A DNA stretch of 64,000 nt from Aquisalinus flavus (GCF_022559625.1 NZ_CP042288.1:208309-272308), one strand, 5' to 3'. Positions 9,690 through 17,950 are shown, counted from the stretch's first letter. The notes: generated from the letters alone by a model not told the origin. Translations and numbers: made by a program.

Positions 9690-9773
9690 AGCTCTGTGAT
9701 CTCCCTTCCGGCTCCGGTCATCCCGAATCGTTGTGACCCGCCGGCATTGGCGGGCGGAGACAGACATAACAAT

Positions 9774-9792
9774 ATTGAGAATAATTATCAAT
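9774..9792. promoter_or_regulatory. Fur box in a divergent promoter
   Basis: ATTGAGAATAATTATCAAT. The core 9776-9790 matches the 7-1-7 consensus TGATAATNATTATCA at 13 of the 14 defined positions, and the 9-1-9 palindrome has one mismatch. On the plus strand TTGAGA (9775-9780) and TATTTG (9797-9802), 16 bp apart, form a possible -35/-10 over the box. The box lies 86 bp from the start of the 9225-9689 gene and 70 bp from the start of the secreted-protein gene at 9862, so iron-bound Fur could block both. Confidence 0.7.
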
Positions 9793-9861
9793 AGCATATT
9801 TGGGGCGGTCGGCGGAATCGCAGCCATGTTGATGCCACATTCTTGCGTCCTTTTACCCTGT

Positions 9862-10626
9862 ATGAACAGGACTCTCCGCTCTCTCATCGGGCCAATTGTG
9901 CTGGCGGCGTCGGCACTGATAGGCCTTTCCTTGCCCGCATCGGCCCAGGTGCGTGGCAGCGCCGCCGTCGATGCCGAAACCGGTGCAGAAATTGCCGCTC
10001 AAGGCGCGCAAGGCTGGGATGGCGACATTGATGACCGTCTGGCCGGCGGCCGTGACAGCCGGGGCGATGATCGCGATCTCGGCTATGGACGCAACGACCG
10101 CAGCTATGACGATACAGGCTATGACCGATATCGCGATGATGACCGTGATTATGGCCGTGATAGGGGTCAGGTGCGGGGCGAGGATGGCAGCCGCTATCAG
10201 GAACAGGCACGCAGCTACACTGATGAGTACCGCCGCTATTCCGACAATTACAGCCCCCGATACGATGATAGCCGTCGCTATGATCGCGACTATCGCAGCC
10301 GCTACGAATATCCGGACCGGAGTTATCGCTATAGCGACGACCGCTACCGGGGCAGCAGCTTCGATTTTTCCGTCGATCTGGGTGACGTCACCATCGGCTA
10401 TTCCGACGGCTATCGCGATGGCTACTATGTCTACAACAGTGGCCGCAGCCGCTATCGCCACCGCGACTGGCGCTCCGGCTACACCAGCTACGCCTATCGC
10501 TGCCATCCGGTGAGCTATAGCGAATGGCATCGGGGGCGCCGCGTGCCGGTGACCGCCACCATGTGCTATGATCGCTATGGCTACGGCTATGTCGTGCCGG
10601 GCAGTGTCCGCTACGGCCGCTGGTAG
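9862..10626 (+). CDS. Secreted Tyr/Arg/Asp-rich protein of unknown function
   Basis: 254 residues from ATG 9862, chosen because a clear signal peptide follows (MNRTLRSLIGPIVLAASALI to ASAQ). The mature protein is extremely rich in Tyr, Arg, Asp and Ser from about residue 60 to 165, with irregular DRDYGRDR- and RYDDSRRYDRDY-like runs, then a more ordered end with FDFSVDLGDVTIGYSDGY and two Cys (YRCHPVSYSEW, ATMCYDRYGYGY) that may pair. It is probably periplasmic or surface-exposed and largely disordered. The Fur box upstream suggests iron control. A frame extending back to 9733 is rejected because it crosses the regulatory region. Confidence 0.72.
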   Translation: MNRTLRSLIGPIVLAASALIGLSLPASAQVRGSAAVDAETGAEIAAQGAQGWDGDIDDRLAGGRDSRGDDRDLGYGRNDRSYDDTGYDRYRDDDRDYGRDRGQVRGEDGSRYQEQARSYTDEYRRYSDNYSPRYDDSRRYDRDYRSRYEYPDRSYRYSDDRYRGSSFDFSVDLGDVTIGYSDGYRDGYYVYNSGRSRYRHRDWRSGYTSYAYRCHPVSYSEWHRGRRVPVTATMCYDRYGYGYVVPGSVRYGRW

Positions 10627-10745
10627 AGCCGCTTGAGCCTTCCCGGAACAGCCTGGTGATTCGGTCTCTTCTTCTTGAAGTCACGGGACCGTGAACCCAT
10701 ATGCAAAAGCGTAGAGGGCCGCAGACATTGCAAGGAGATGAAAGA

Positions 10746-11210
10746 ATGAGTTCAACTACCCGCAAAGGGTCTATCCATGAACAGCTGCGGCCGGCATGGA
10801 CGCCCGTCAACATCGCCATCATGGTTGTCGCCTTTATCATTGGCGCGTGGCCCATCGGCGTTTTCATGATCGCCTACATGATCTGGGGTCAGGCCTGGGG
10901 CCTTGATTTCAGCCAGTGGGGCAAGACTGATGGCGTGTCCAGCGCCGGCGAGAAGATGAAATCCGCTTTCGACAAGGCGTTCGATGGCAAGGCCTCGTCC
11001 TCGCGCACCGGCAATAGCGCCTTCGATGAATGGCGCGACGCCGAACTGCGCCGCATCGAGGAAGAGCGCCAGAAGCTCGAAGCCGCGAAGCGTGAATTCC
11101 AAGCCTATATGGAAGAGATGCAGAAGGCCCGCGACAAGGAAGAATTCGAGCGTTTCAAGGCGCGCTGGGACAATAATGCAACAGGTGGTGATGCTCCCTC
11201 TGGCCAGTAA
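10746..11210 (+). CDS. DUF2852 membrane protein
   Basis: 154 residues from ATG 10746, preceded by AAGGAGATGAAAGA. The N-terminal RPAWTPVNIAIMVVAFIIGA and WPIGVFMIAYMIWGQ form two membrane helices typical of DUF2852, an alphaproteobacterial family of unknown function. The rest is a charged coiled coil (about residues 95-140: EWRDAELRRIEEERQKLEAA) ending in a polar tail, so it resembles a membrane-anchored cytoplasmic scaffold. A good intrinsic terminator follows at 11238, so the gene is probably transcribed alone or with the secreted gene upstream. Confidence 0.85.
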   Translation: MSSTTRKGSIHEQLRPAWTPVNIAIMVVAFIIGAWPIGVFMIAYMIWGQAWGLDFSQWGKTDGVSSAGEKMKSAFDKAFDGKASSSRTGNSAFDEWRDAELRRIEEERQKLEAAKREFQAYMEEMQKARDKEEFERFKARWDNNATGGDAPSGQ

Positions 11211-11237
11211 GTGTCTGAAATAATTCAATGATCCAAT

Positions 11238-11266
11238 AATCCGGCGTCAAAAGCGCCGGATTTCTT
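11238..11266 (+). terminator. Intrinsic terminator after the DUF2852 gene
   Basis: AATCCGGCG, a seven-base loop, CGCCGGATT, then TCTT. The nine-base perfect stem lies 28 bp after the DUF2852 stop. Confidence 0.75.
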
Positions 11267-11339
11267 ATGCCGTCGCCGTGAACTGATCAGTCCAAGAATC
11301 GTTTTATGTAAAGTAGCGTAACAGAAACAGGAGAAAATC

Positions 11340-11498
11340 ATGCTCCGCTATGTTCTTGTTCTGATTATTGTCGCCGTCGGTCTGCCGCTGGTCATGATCT
11401 CTCTTGGAGTGCAGAAGGACCAGCCGACAGAGATTGATTACGGTGAAGATGCGTTTGCCGAGCAACAGGCACCCTATTCAGCCGCGTCCATGATGTAG
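11340..11498 (+). CDS. 52-residue single-pass membrane microprotein
   Basis: ATG 11340 follows a near-perfect CAGGAGAAAATC ribosome binding site. The product starts MLRYVLVLIIVAVGLPLVMI, a single membrane helix, then has a short acidic tail (TEIDYGEDAFAEQQ) ending in ASMM. No known family is recognised. The strong binding site and clear helix-tail layout support a real gene although it is short. It stands alone between the DUF2852 terminator and the coiled-coil gene. Confidence 0.6.
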   Translation: MLRYVLVLIIVAVGLPLVMISLGVQKDQPTEIDYGEDAFAEQQAPYSAASMM

Positions 11499-11564
11499 GC
11501 ACCGTCCTTGATGGAGGCGAAGCCTGGCGGGTGGTCGGTGTACTGATCGCGACTGCTCCCGCTG

Positions 11565-11600
11565 TCATTCGTTCAGTCATTCGCTCAGTCATTCCTCCAG
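11565..11600. repeat. Three 12-bp tandem repeats
   Basis: TCATTCGTTCAG, TCATTCGCTCAG and TCATTCCTCCAG in a row, in the gap between the microprotein and the coiled-coil gene. No function is apparent; the minus-strand reading frame through it is a low-complexity artefact. Confidence 0.7.
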
Positions 11601-11735
11601 CCAGGACGATTGCCCGCCTTGTCGCGCTGAGCCACCGGATGACCCGATAGGCCGGGCGCCTTTCTCATTCATCCCTGCCAAGAACCAAACTCACCGCTGC
11701 GCTGTTCTGTAATGGAAAACGCATGGAGACGTGAC

Positions 11736-12461
11736 ATGGCCCGCATTTTTGGATTTATCATATTCATCGTTCTGGCTGTCGGGGGTGCATGGTTCCTCAT
11801 CGAGCGGGATGCCCTCGACCGGGATGGTCAGACCACCCTTGCGTCGGATAGCGATGTCGATGTCATGGCGCGGCAGGAGCGGGCAGTCCGGAGTATTGAC
11901 CGTTCCGTCGAGCGCGCCGGCGACCTTGCCGAGCAGGCCTATGCACTGGCCGAGGAACTCGAGAAAAATGCCGACCGGGCCGAGGAAAGCGCGCAGGCAT
12001 CGGCGCAGCTTGCCACTTATAACGATGCCGCAGACGCCTCCGTCGTGGCGTCGGTGGAGGCTGCCGACCGCGCACGCGCCACTGCCGTCATCGCCCGCGA
12101 GGTGTCGATCATGCTCGCCCAGGCTGCCGAAGATGCCGGCGAGGTCACCGATGAGGCGGGCGAATTGACCAGCGTCGCCGTCACCGTCGAGAAAAGCCAG
12201 CGCGAGGCGCGCGAGGCGAAGGCGGAGGCGGTCGAAGCGGCGGCCAAGCTCGAGCAGGCAGAAGAGGCGGTCGCCAGGGCCACGGATGATGCGCAGATTT
12301 TTCTGGCCGAACGCGATGGCACCATCGCGAAAGACCGTCGCATCGCCTCTACCTATGACAACCGGGGCTATGCCGGTACCGGCCGCCCCGACCTCGTCTA
12401 TGAGGACGACCGCAATCGCTACGTCACCGGCAACCTGGCCGACGACGACGACAGCCGCTGA
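11736..12461 (+). CDS. Membrane-anchored Ala/Glu-rich coiled-coil protein (copy 1)
   Basis: 241 residues from ATG 11736, chosen for GGAGACGTGAC just upstream; an ATG at 11712 would add eight residues. One N-terminal helix (FGFIIFIVLAVGGAWFLI) is followed by a long Ala/Glu/Asp-rich heptad region (about residues 45-200, for example LAEELEKNADRAEESAQ and EAREAKAEAVEAAAKLEQAE) and a Tyr/Asp-rich tail. It probably projects into the periplasm as an extended coiled coil. A protein of very similar design is encoded at 14811-15566. No function is known; YtxH- or TolA-like spanning roles are possible by analogy only. Confidence 0.7.
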   Translation: MARIFGFIIFIVLAVGGAWFLIERDALDRDGQTTLASDSDVDVMARQERAVRSIDRSVERAGDLAEQAYALAEELEKNADRAEESAQASAQLATYNDAADASVVASVEAADRARATAVIAREVSIMLAQAAEDAGEVTDEAGELTSVAVTVEKSQREAREAKAEAVEAAAKLEQAEEAVARATDDAQIFLAERDGTIAKDRRIASTYDNRGYAGTGRPDLVYEDDRNRYVTGNLADDDDSR

Positions 12462-12512
12462 TCCTCCGCTGATCCTCCGCTGATCCCCCCACTGATCCCC
12501 CCATTGATCCGG
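12455..12512. repeat. 11-bp tandem repeat over the stop codon of the coiled-coil gene
   Basis: CCGCTGATCCT occurs twice exactly (12455-12476), then as decaying copies with CTGATCCCC and TTGATCC cores to about 12512. The first unit contains the TGA stop of the upstream gene, and each further unit repeats a TGATC. Confidence 0.8.
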
Positions 12513-12625
12513 GACGCGGCAGGCTTCCGCTTCTTGTGAGAAGCCGTGACGGGACCGGATCGGGAAAGTGCGCTACCACCTTGGCCAGTCAGTTCCCGTC
12601 ATGACTTTTGCAAGGAGCACTTCCC

Positions 12626-13075
12626 GTGAAACGCCTGTCCATCCTCTTTGTTGCCCTGTTTGCAGGGCTGGTTCAGATCGCCGCCGCCAAGGCCGCCGAT
12701 CCTGTCTATACCGGTGTGTTTTCCAATACGGCTGTCGGCGGCTACGACCCAGTCGCTTATTTCAATGAAGGCGCGCCTGTCGAAGGCTCGAAGGATTTTG
12801 TGACCGAGTACAAAGGTGCCGAATGGCGTTTTTCCTCGGCTGAGAACCGCGACCGCTTTATCGCAAATCCATCCGCCTACGCACCGCAATATGGCGGCTA
12901 TTGCGCCTGGGCCGCTGCTCAAGGCAAGCTGGCCAAGGGTGATCCTGCCTACTGGGCCATCGTCAATGGCAGGCTCTATCTCAACTATGACCGCAAGGTC
13001 CAGGAAATGTGGGAAACGGACATTCCGGGCTTCATCATGAAAGCCGATGCCAACTGGCCGGCAATCATCGAATAA
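12626..13075 (+). CDS. Exported YHS-domain protein
   Basis: 149 residues from GTG 12626, which has AAGGAG eight bases upstream; a TTG at 12608 would place that site inside the gene. A signal peptide (KRLSILFVALFAGLVQIAAA) precedes a YHS-type domain: VGGYDPVAYFNEGAPVEGSK, YKGAEWRFSSAENRDRFIANP, YAPQYGGYCAWAAAQG. Such periplasmic YHS proteins are common in proteobacteria and are suspected to bind metal or interact with copper or redox proteins, but the function is not established. It is convergent with the HerA-like gene; only 35 bp separate the stops. Confidence 0.85.
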   Translation: MKRLSILFVALFAGLVQIAAAKAADPVYTGVFSNTAVGGYDPVAYFNEGAPVEGSKDFVTEYKGAEWRFSSAENRDRFIANPSAYAPQYGGYCAWAAAQGKLAKGDPAYWAIVNGRLYLNYDRKVQEMWETDIPGFIMKADANWPAIIE

Positions 13076-13110
13076 CCAGTTTTCCCGACACCGAATTCAG
13101 AGGGTCAGTT

Positions 13111-14622
13111 TTACTTTCTGAGGCTGCCGAGAATCCCGCGTAGCGCGGAACGGATGAGGGTCCTGGTCAGGACGCTGGTCGCCTGCTTGGTGATGTAACC
13201 CCCGAGGCTGTTGCCACGCCGCGCCCGGCCGCGGGCAGGCGCTTTTCTTTGCTTTTTCTCGGCTGCTGCCTGCTTGCGCTCCTTCGATGCCGCGGCGCGG
13301 CGCGCTTCCTCTTCAGCCTTCTCCGCGCGCTGCGATAGGACTTCATAGGCAGACTGACGATCTATCGTCTTGTCATAGACCGTTGCGAGGGGAGAGGATT
13401 GCAGGACAGCCTTGCGCTCTGCCGCCGTCAGCGGCCCCATGCGGGACGAGGGCGGGCGGATCAGCGTCCGCTCGACCACGCCCGGGATCCCCTTGTCCAT
13501 CAGGGTGCTGACGAGGGCCTCGCCAATGCCAAGCTCTGTGATCACATCCACCGTCGCAAAGGCCGGGTTCGGCCGGAACGTCTCGGCGGCCGCGCGGATG
13601 ACCTTGTGCTCCTTCGGGGTGAAGGCGCGCAGCGCGTGCTGGATGCGGTTGCCGAGCTGGCTCGACACGCTGTCCGGCACATCCATCGGGTTCTGGGTAA
13701 CGAAATAGACGCCGACCCCCTTTGAGCGGATCAGCCGCACCACCGTCTCCACCTTGTCGAGCAGGGCAGGCGGGCAGTCGTCGAACAGCAAATGCGCCTC
13801 GTCGAAGAAGAAGACGAGCTTTGGCTTGTCCGGGTCGCCGGCCTCCGGCAGCATCTCGAACAGCTCCGACAGCATCCACAACAGGAATGTCGCATAGAGC
13901 TTGGGCGACATCATCAGCCTGTCGGCGGCGAGGATGTTGATCATCCCGCGGCCATCCCCCGCGGTGCGCATGAAATCGTTCAGGTCGAGCGCCGGCTCGG
14001 CAAAGAACTTGTCCGCCCCCTGTTCTTCCAGTGCCAGCAGCTTGCGCTGGATTGCGCCGATCGAGGCAGCCGAGACATTGCCATAGGCGGCCTGCAATTC
14101 CAGGCGCCGGTCGGAAATATTGATCAGCAGGGCGCGCAGATCCTTGAGGTCAAGCAGCAACATGCCCTCGTCGTCGGCGACGCGGAAGGCGAGCACCAGC
14201 ACGCCCTCCTGCGTGTCGTTCAGGCCCAGCAGCCGTGCCAGCAGCAGCGGGCCCATATCGGTGATGGTGGCGCGCACCGGGTGGCCCTGCTTGCCGAACA
14301 GGTCCCACAGCACGGTCGGATAGCCGGTCATCTCATAGGGGTCGAGGCCGATCGCCCCGGCGCGTTCCTCGAGGAAGCCCTTCATCGTGCCCGGCTGCGA
14401 CAGTCCGGCGACATCGCCCTTCACATCGGAGATGAAGACCGGCACGCCCGCATCGGAAAAACCCTCGGCCAGGATTTGCAGGGTCACGGTCTTGCCGGTG
14501 CCGGTGGCGCCGCAGATCAGGCCATGGCGGTTGGCATATTTCAGGGTCAGGGAAACGGGATTGTCACCCTTGCCGACGAAAATACCCGGATTGCCTGCCG
14601 TTTCGTTCTTCTGGTCGCTCAT
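13111..14622 (-). CDS. HerA-like / DUF853 ATPase (YjgR family)
   Basis: 503 residues from ATG 14622. An HAS-barrel-like start ([20 protein letters not shown]) leads into the P-loop [11 protein letters not shown] (about residues 38-48), a Walker [13 protein letters not shown], and the DUF853 sequences [20 protein letters not shown] and [13 protein letters not shown]. The C-terminal 70 residues are Lys/Ala-rich with a basic [18 protein letters not shown] segment. The family belongs to the HerA/FtsK ATPases; its cellular job is unknown. Longer starts up to 14787 are possible in frame but give an un-conserved basic leader. Confidence 0.88.
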   Translation of the reverse strand: MSDQKNETAGNPGIFVGKGDNPVSLTLKYANRHGLICGATGTGKTVTLQILAEGFSDAGVPVFISDVKGDVAGLSQPGTMKGFLEERAGAIGLDPYEMTGYPTVLWDLFGKQGHPVRATITDMGPLLLARLLGLNDTQEGVLVLAFRVADDEGMLLLDLKDLRALLINISDRRLELQAAYGNVSAASIGAIQRKLLALEEQGADKFFAEPALDLNDFMRTAGDGRGMINILAADRLMMSPKLYATFLLWMLSELFEMLPEAGDPDKPKLVFFFDEAHLLFDDCPPALLDKVETVVRLIRSKGVGVYFVTQNPMDVPDSVSSQLGNRIQHALRAFTPKEHKVIRAAAETFRPNPAFATVDVITELGIGEALVSTLMDKGIPGVVERTLIRPPSSRMGPLTAAERKAVLQSSPLATVYDKTIDRQSAYEVLSQRAEKAEEEARRAAASKERKQAAAEKKQRKAPARGRARRGNSLGGYITKQATSVLTRTLIRSALRGILGSLRK

Positions 14623-14810
14623 GATGCCTGCCGGTCCTCTCCTGATTTCCGGGATAATCGGCAATATCGCTGCCTGAAACAAGGCAATAGACGCGCGATT
14701 CAGGGAACCGGGCCGCCCCAGGCGGCGTTTCGGGCGATGGTTTCGCTTTGGAATGCCCGCCATCACGGGTAAGGTATTCGTCAGCATCTCAAATTCGACT
14801 GGGGGTCGTC

Positions 14811-15566
14811 ATGAATATCTTGAAAATCCTGCTCATCATCGCGGTGGTCCTCGCCGCCACTGTTGCGGCCATCCTGTTCTCCGGACGTGAGGTGCCGGTG
14901 GTTGCCGAGCAGGCCGTTGAGGAAGTGCAGGAAACAGCGGAAGATATCGGCGAGGCCGTGACCGGCGAGGATGAGCCCGCACCGGCAGCCGGGGAACAGG
15001 CAGTCGTCGACGATGAAGACCCGACCGGGGTCGAGCAGGCCGTCGCGGAGGAATTCCCTCTCGGAGACATGGTCAATGAAGCCGCGGCGACAGCCATCAC
15101 CCGCGCCCGTGAGGCAGTCATCCTGGCTGACAGGGCCGGTGACGACGCCAACAAGGCGATCTCGAACATTGCCATGATGCTGGAAACCGACCCCGTCGCA
15201 GCGGCAAAGGATTCCGACAGGCTTGCCGTCACCGCGATGGAATCGGCCGAGGCATCCTCGCAAGCGGCGCAGGCCGCACTTGTCGCCGCCCGCGAAGCGA
15301 CAGAGACCGCCGAGACGATGACGAACGAATATCGTGCCCAGGCAATGGCTGAAGCCAAGGAGGCCCGGGATGCCGCCGACGAGGCCGTCGCAGCGGCGCT
15401 GGACGCGGAATCCTATGCCCGCGAGGCGATGACAGCCGCGTCGGAAGCCGATGCAGCGGCGCAGAATGTCATGCTGCCCGCCAAGACCGAGCCGGAAGCC
15501 GAGCCCGAGCCAGAGGCGGATGCCCCGCTATCGGACCCGGCAGAGGAAAACGCCGACCCGCAGTAA
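14811..15566 (+). CDS. Membrane-anchored Ala/Glu-rich coiled-coil protein (copy 2)
   Basis: 251 residues from ATG 14811. A single N-terminal helix (ILKILLIIAVVLAATVAAIL) is followed by an acidic linker with VVAEQAVEEVQETAEDIGEA, then long Ala-rich heptads (about 105-230, e.g. ITRAREAVILADRAGDDANK and AEAKEARDAADEAVAAAL) and a Pro/Glu tail (EPEAEPEPEADAP). It is built like the product of 11736-12461: short cytoplasmic start, one helix, acidic linker, Ala-rich coiled coil. Likely periplasmic. The family is unrecognised and low complexity makes homology uncertain. Confidence 0.7.
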   Translation: MNILKILLIIAVVLAATVAAILFSGREVPVVAEQAVEEVQETAEDIGEAVTGEDEPAPAAGEQAVVDDEDPTGVEQAVAEEFPLGDMVNEAAATAITRAREAVILADRAGDDANKAISNIAMMLETDPVAAAKDSDRLAVTAMESAEASSQAAQAALVAAREATETAETMTNEYRAQAMAEAKEARDAADEAVAAALDAESYAREAMTAASEADAAAQNVMLPAKTEPEAEPEPEADAPLSDPAEENADPQ

Positions 15567-15697
15567 AGCGACTGACGGCGCGTAAACTCCCGCCAATATC
15601 GTGAACACTCTGTTAATCACTGACCGTCATCCTTTCCGCAACGAGGACGGCCCGGACCCTGACGATTGAGGGCTGTGGCGATGAAGGGGCGACGACG

Positions 15698-16042
15698 ATG
15701 ACTGCAGCGTGTCTGATAGACCTGGATCATCTTGATCTTTATGTTGCCGGCGACGATGCGCTGCGTGACGAGATCCTCGGTATTTTCGAGACACAGGCCG
15801 AGATGTGGGCCGGGCTGCTTGATCCGTCGGCGGAAGATGCAGCCTGGCGCGATGCGGCCCATGCCCTGAAGGGGGCTGCCCGCGGCGTCGGTGCCTGGCA
15901 ACTGGGCGAGCTTTGCGCCCGCGCGGAAACGCTGGTCGGGCTGGCGCGTCGCCGCGAGGAACGCGCACAGCTGCTTGAGGAATTACGCCGGACCGGCCGC
16001 GAGACCATCGCTGAAATCCGCCGCCTGCGTGACGCTGCCTGA
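15698..16042 (+). CDS. HPt-domain phosphotransfer protein
   Basis: 114 residues forming one histidine phosphotransfer domain. The conserved core WRDAAHALKGAARGVGAWQL contains the phospho-accepting His55 with the usual Lys and Gly at +3 and +4. It starts at ATG 15698 after AGGGGCGACGACG. Such stand-alone HPt proteins pass phosphate between a hybrid kinase and a response regulator in the cytoplasm; no hybrid kinase or regulator is adjacent, so the partners are unknown. It is not ChpT, which is a dimeric HisKA-like protein. Confidence 0.85.
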   Translation: MTAACLIDLDHLDLYVAGDDALRDEILGIFETQAEMWAGLLDPSAEDAAWRDAAHALKGAARGVGAWQLGELCARAETLVGLARRREERAQLLEELRRTGRETIAEIRRLRDAA

Positions 16043-16160
16043 TCTCTGTTTCCTGACTTGGGCGACCTGACTGGTGACCTGACAAACAGGTCATACAGGA
16101 ACATTCGCCCGCGACGCCTGTTCGTATCCTTTAAGGGGGAAACGGAAAGGATGTACGATC

Positions 16161-16661
16161 ATGAGAGATTTTGCTGACAAGATCACCTGGGTGCTCGTTG
16201 CCGATGGCGAAAAGGCCCTGTTCTTCCGCAATGACGATATCGACAGCCAGCCCATTCTGAATGTCATCAGGAAAGAGGAACTGGACAACCCGCCGACCCG
16301 CGACCAGGCCGCGAACCGTCCGGGCCGCTTCAACGATGACGGTGCCGGCGGTGCCCAGCGCTCCGCCGTTCAGGACACGGACTGGCACGAATTCGAAAAG
16401 GAACGCTTCATCGGCGAAATTGCGGAGCGCCTCAACAAGGCTGCGCTCAAGAACGCCTTTGATCGTCTCGTTGTCTTCGCGCCGCCCCAGGCACTGGGGG
16501 AACTGCGCGACGGATTCCACAAGGAAACCAGGGATCGCGTCGTCAAGGAAGTCAGCAGCGATCTGACGAATCATCCGGTCGAGAAGATCGAGGCCAAGCT
16601 GAGTGAGCTCTTCTCCGGGCCCGCGCCCGACTATGACAAGGACCTGAAAAGGCACGCCTGA
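16161..16661 (+). CDS. Host-attachment family protein (baeRF-type)
   Basis: 166 residues starting MRDFADKITWVLVADGEKAL. The opening VLVADGEKALFFRN, the middle HEFEKERFIGEIAERLNKAA and LVVFAPPQALGELR followed by KETRDRVVKEVSSDLTNHP are typical of the bacterial proteins related to archaeo-eukaryotic release factors, annotated as host attachment proteins after an Agrobacterium plant-attachment gene. The biochemical role is unknown; RNA or ribosome contact has been proposed from the fold. It is a single gene ending in a strong terminator at 16706. Confidence 0.85.
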   Translation: MRDFADKITWVLVADGEKALFFRNDDIDSQPILNVIRKEELDNPPTRDQAANRPGRFNDDGAGGAQRSAVQDTDWHEFEKERFIGEIAERLNKAALKNAFDRLVVFAPPQALGELRDGFHKETRDRVVKEVSSDLTNHPVEKIEAKLSELFSGPAPDYDKDLKRHA

Positions 16662-16705
16662 TCATCGCGCCCTGCCATTGCGCGTCGAGATATTACAATT
16701 ACGCA

Positions 16706-16731
16706 GGGAGAGCCTCGGCTCTCCCTTTTTT
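16706..16731 (+). terminator. Strong intrinsic terminator
   Basis: GGGAGAGCC, a two-base centre, GGCTCTCCC, then six T. It ends the transcript of the host-attachment gene. On the other strand the downstream sequence has no T run. Confidence 0.9.
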
Positions 16732-16777
16732 GGGCTCATGACGCGAAAGTGGCCGGTTAGCCTGATCCTGTGAAGCC

Positions 16778-17950
16778 CTACCGCTTCAACTCGGCCATCG
16801 CGCCTTCCAGCCCGTCCAGGGTCAGTGGATACATCCGGTCTGCGAACAGCTGGCGCATCATGCCGATGGAGCCGACATAGTCCCAGCTCTGCCGCCTGAC
16901 CGGGTTCAGCCACACCGCGGTCTCGTAAATGTCGAGCAGGCGCTGCAGCCAGACCGCGCCGGCCTCCTCGTTGAAATATTCCACCGAGCCGCCGGGCACG
17001 GTGATCTCATAGGGGCTCATCGAGGCATCGCCGACAAAGATCACCTTGTAGTCATTGCCATATTTGTGCAGCACGTCCCAGGTCGGGATCTTGTCGGTCC
17101 AGCGCCGCTTGTTGTCCTTCCACACGAAATCATAAAGGCAGTTGTGGAAGTAGAAATATTCCATGTGCTTGAACTCCGCCCGCGCGGCGGAGAACAGCTC
17201 CTCCATGATCGTGATGAACGGGTCCATCGACCCGCCGATATCGAAAAAGATCAGGACCTTGACCGTATTGCGCCTCTCGGGCCGCATATGGATATCGAGG
17301 TAGCCCTTGCGCGCGGTGCCGTCGATCGTGCCGTCGAGGTCGAATTCGTCCGGCGCGCCGTCGCGGGCAAACTGGCGCAGGCGGCGCAAGGCCATCTTGA
17401 TGTTGCGCGTGCCGAGCTCGACCGAGCTATCGAGGTTCCTGTATTCCCGCTTTTCCCAGACCTTCACCGCCCGCTTTTGGGTGCTCTCCCCGCCAATGCG
17501 AATGCCTTCCGGATTATAGCCGCCATGGCCATAGGGCGAGGTGCCGCCCGTGCCGATCCACTTGTTGCCGCCCTCATGGCGCTCCTTCTGTTCCTTCAGG
17601 CGCTCCTGCAGGGTCTCCATCAGTCTGTCCCAGCCGCCGAGCGCCTCGATCTGTGCCTTCTCCTCTTCGGTCAGGAATTTGTCGGTCAGCTTGCGCAACC
17701 ATTCGTCGGGGATCTCCGCCTCGATGCCTTCGCCAACGCTCTCGATGCCCTTGAAGGCATGCGCGAACACCCGGTCGAACTTGTCGAGATTGCGCTCGTC
17801 CTTCACCAGCGCGGCGCGGGACAGGTAATAGAAATCCTCGACCCGCTTGCCGGCGAGGTCGGCCTCCATCGCCTCCATCAGGGTGAGGTATTCGCGTAAG
17901 GAGACCGGCAGCCCGGCGTCTTTCAGCTCGTGAAAAAATCTTGTGAACAT
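16778..17950 (-). CDS. VWA-domain protein (CoxE-like)
   Basis: 390 residues. An N-terminal helical part (MFTRFFHELKDAGLPVSLRE, common to this family) leads to a Gly-rich linker (about 128-156) and a C-terminal von Willebrand A domain. The MIDAS motif reads FFDIGGSMD (Asp237 to Ser241), so the first Ser of DxSxS is Gly. Later family motifs FYFHNCLYDFVWKDN and DASMSPYEI are present. These proteins usually pair with a MoxR-type AAA+ ATPase to act as chaperones; no MoxR gene is in reach here. Cytoplasmic. Two very stable hairpins lie upstream. Confidence 0.86.
   Translation of the reverse strand: MFTRFFHELKDAGLPVSLREYLTLMEAMEADLAGKRVEDFYYLSRAALVKDERNLDKFDRVFAHAFKGIESVGEGIEAEIPDEWLRKLTDKFLTEEEKAQIEALGGWDRLMETLQERLKEQKERHEGGNKWIGTGGTSPYGHGGYNPEGIRIGGESTQKRAVKVWEKREYRNLDSSVELGTRNIKMALRRLRQFARDGAPDEFDLDGTIDGTARKGYLDIHMRPERRNTVKVLIFFDIGGSMDPFITIMEELFSAARAEFKHMEYFYFHNCLYDFVWKDNKRRWTDKIPTWDVLHKYGNDYKVIFVGDASMSPYEITVPGGSVEYFNEEAGAVWLQRLLDIYETAVWLNPVRRQSWDYVGSIGMMRQLFADRMYPLTLDGLEGAMAELKR

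Noticed and set aside
10388..10867. Minus-strand frame across the secreted-protein gene end
   Set aside because: Ser/Arg-rich shadow; the plus-strand genes have start signals and domains.
11565..11600. CRISPR-like array
   Set aside because: Only three 12-bp units without spacers and no cas genes.
16161..16661. Prophage or phage receptor locus because of the name host attachment protein
   Set aside because: The name comes from plant attachment; no phage genes are nearby.
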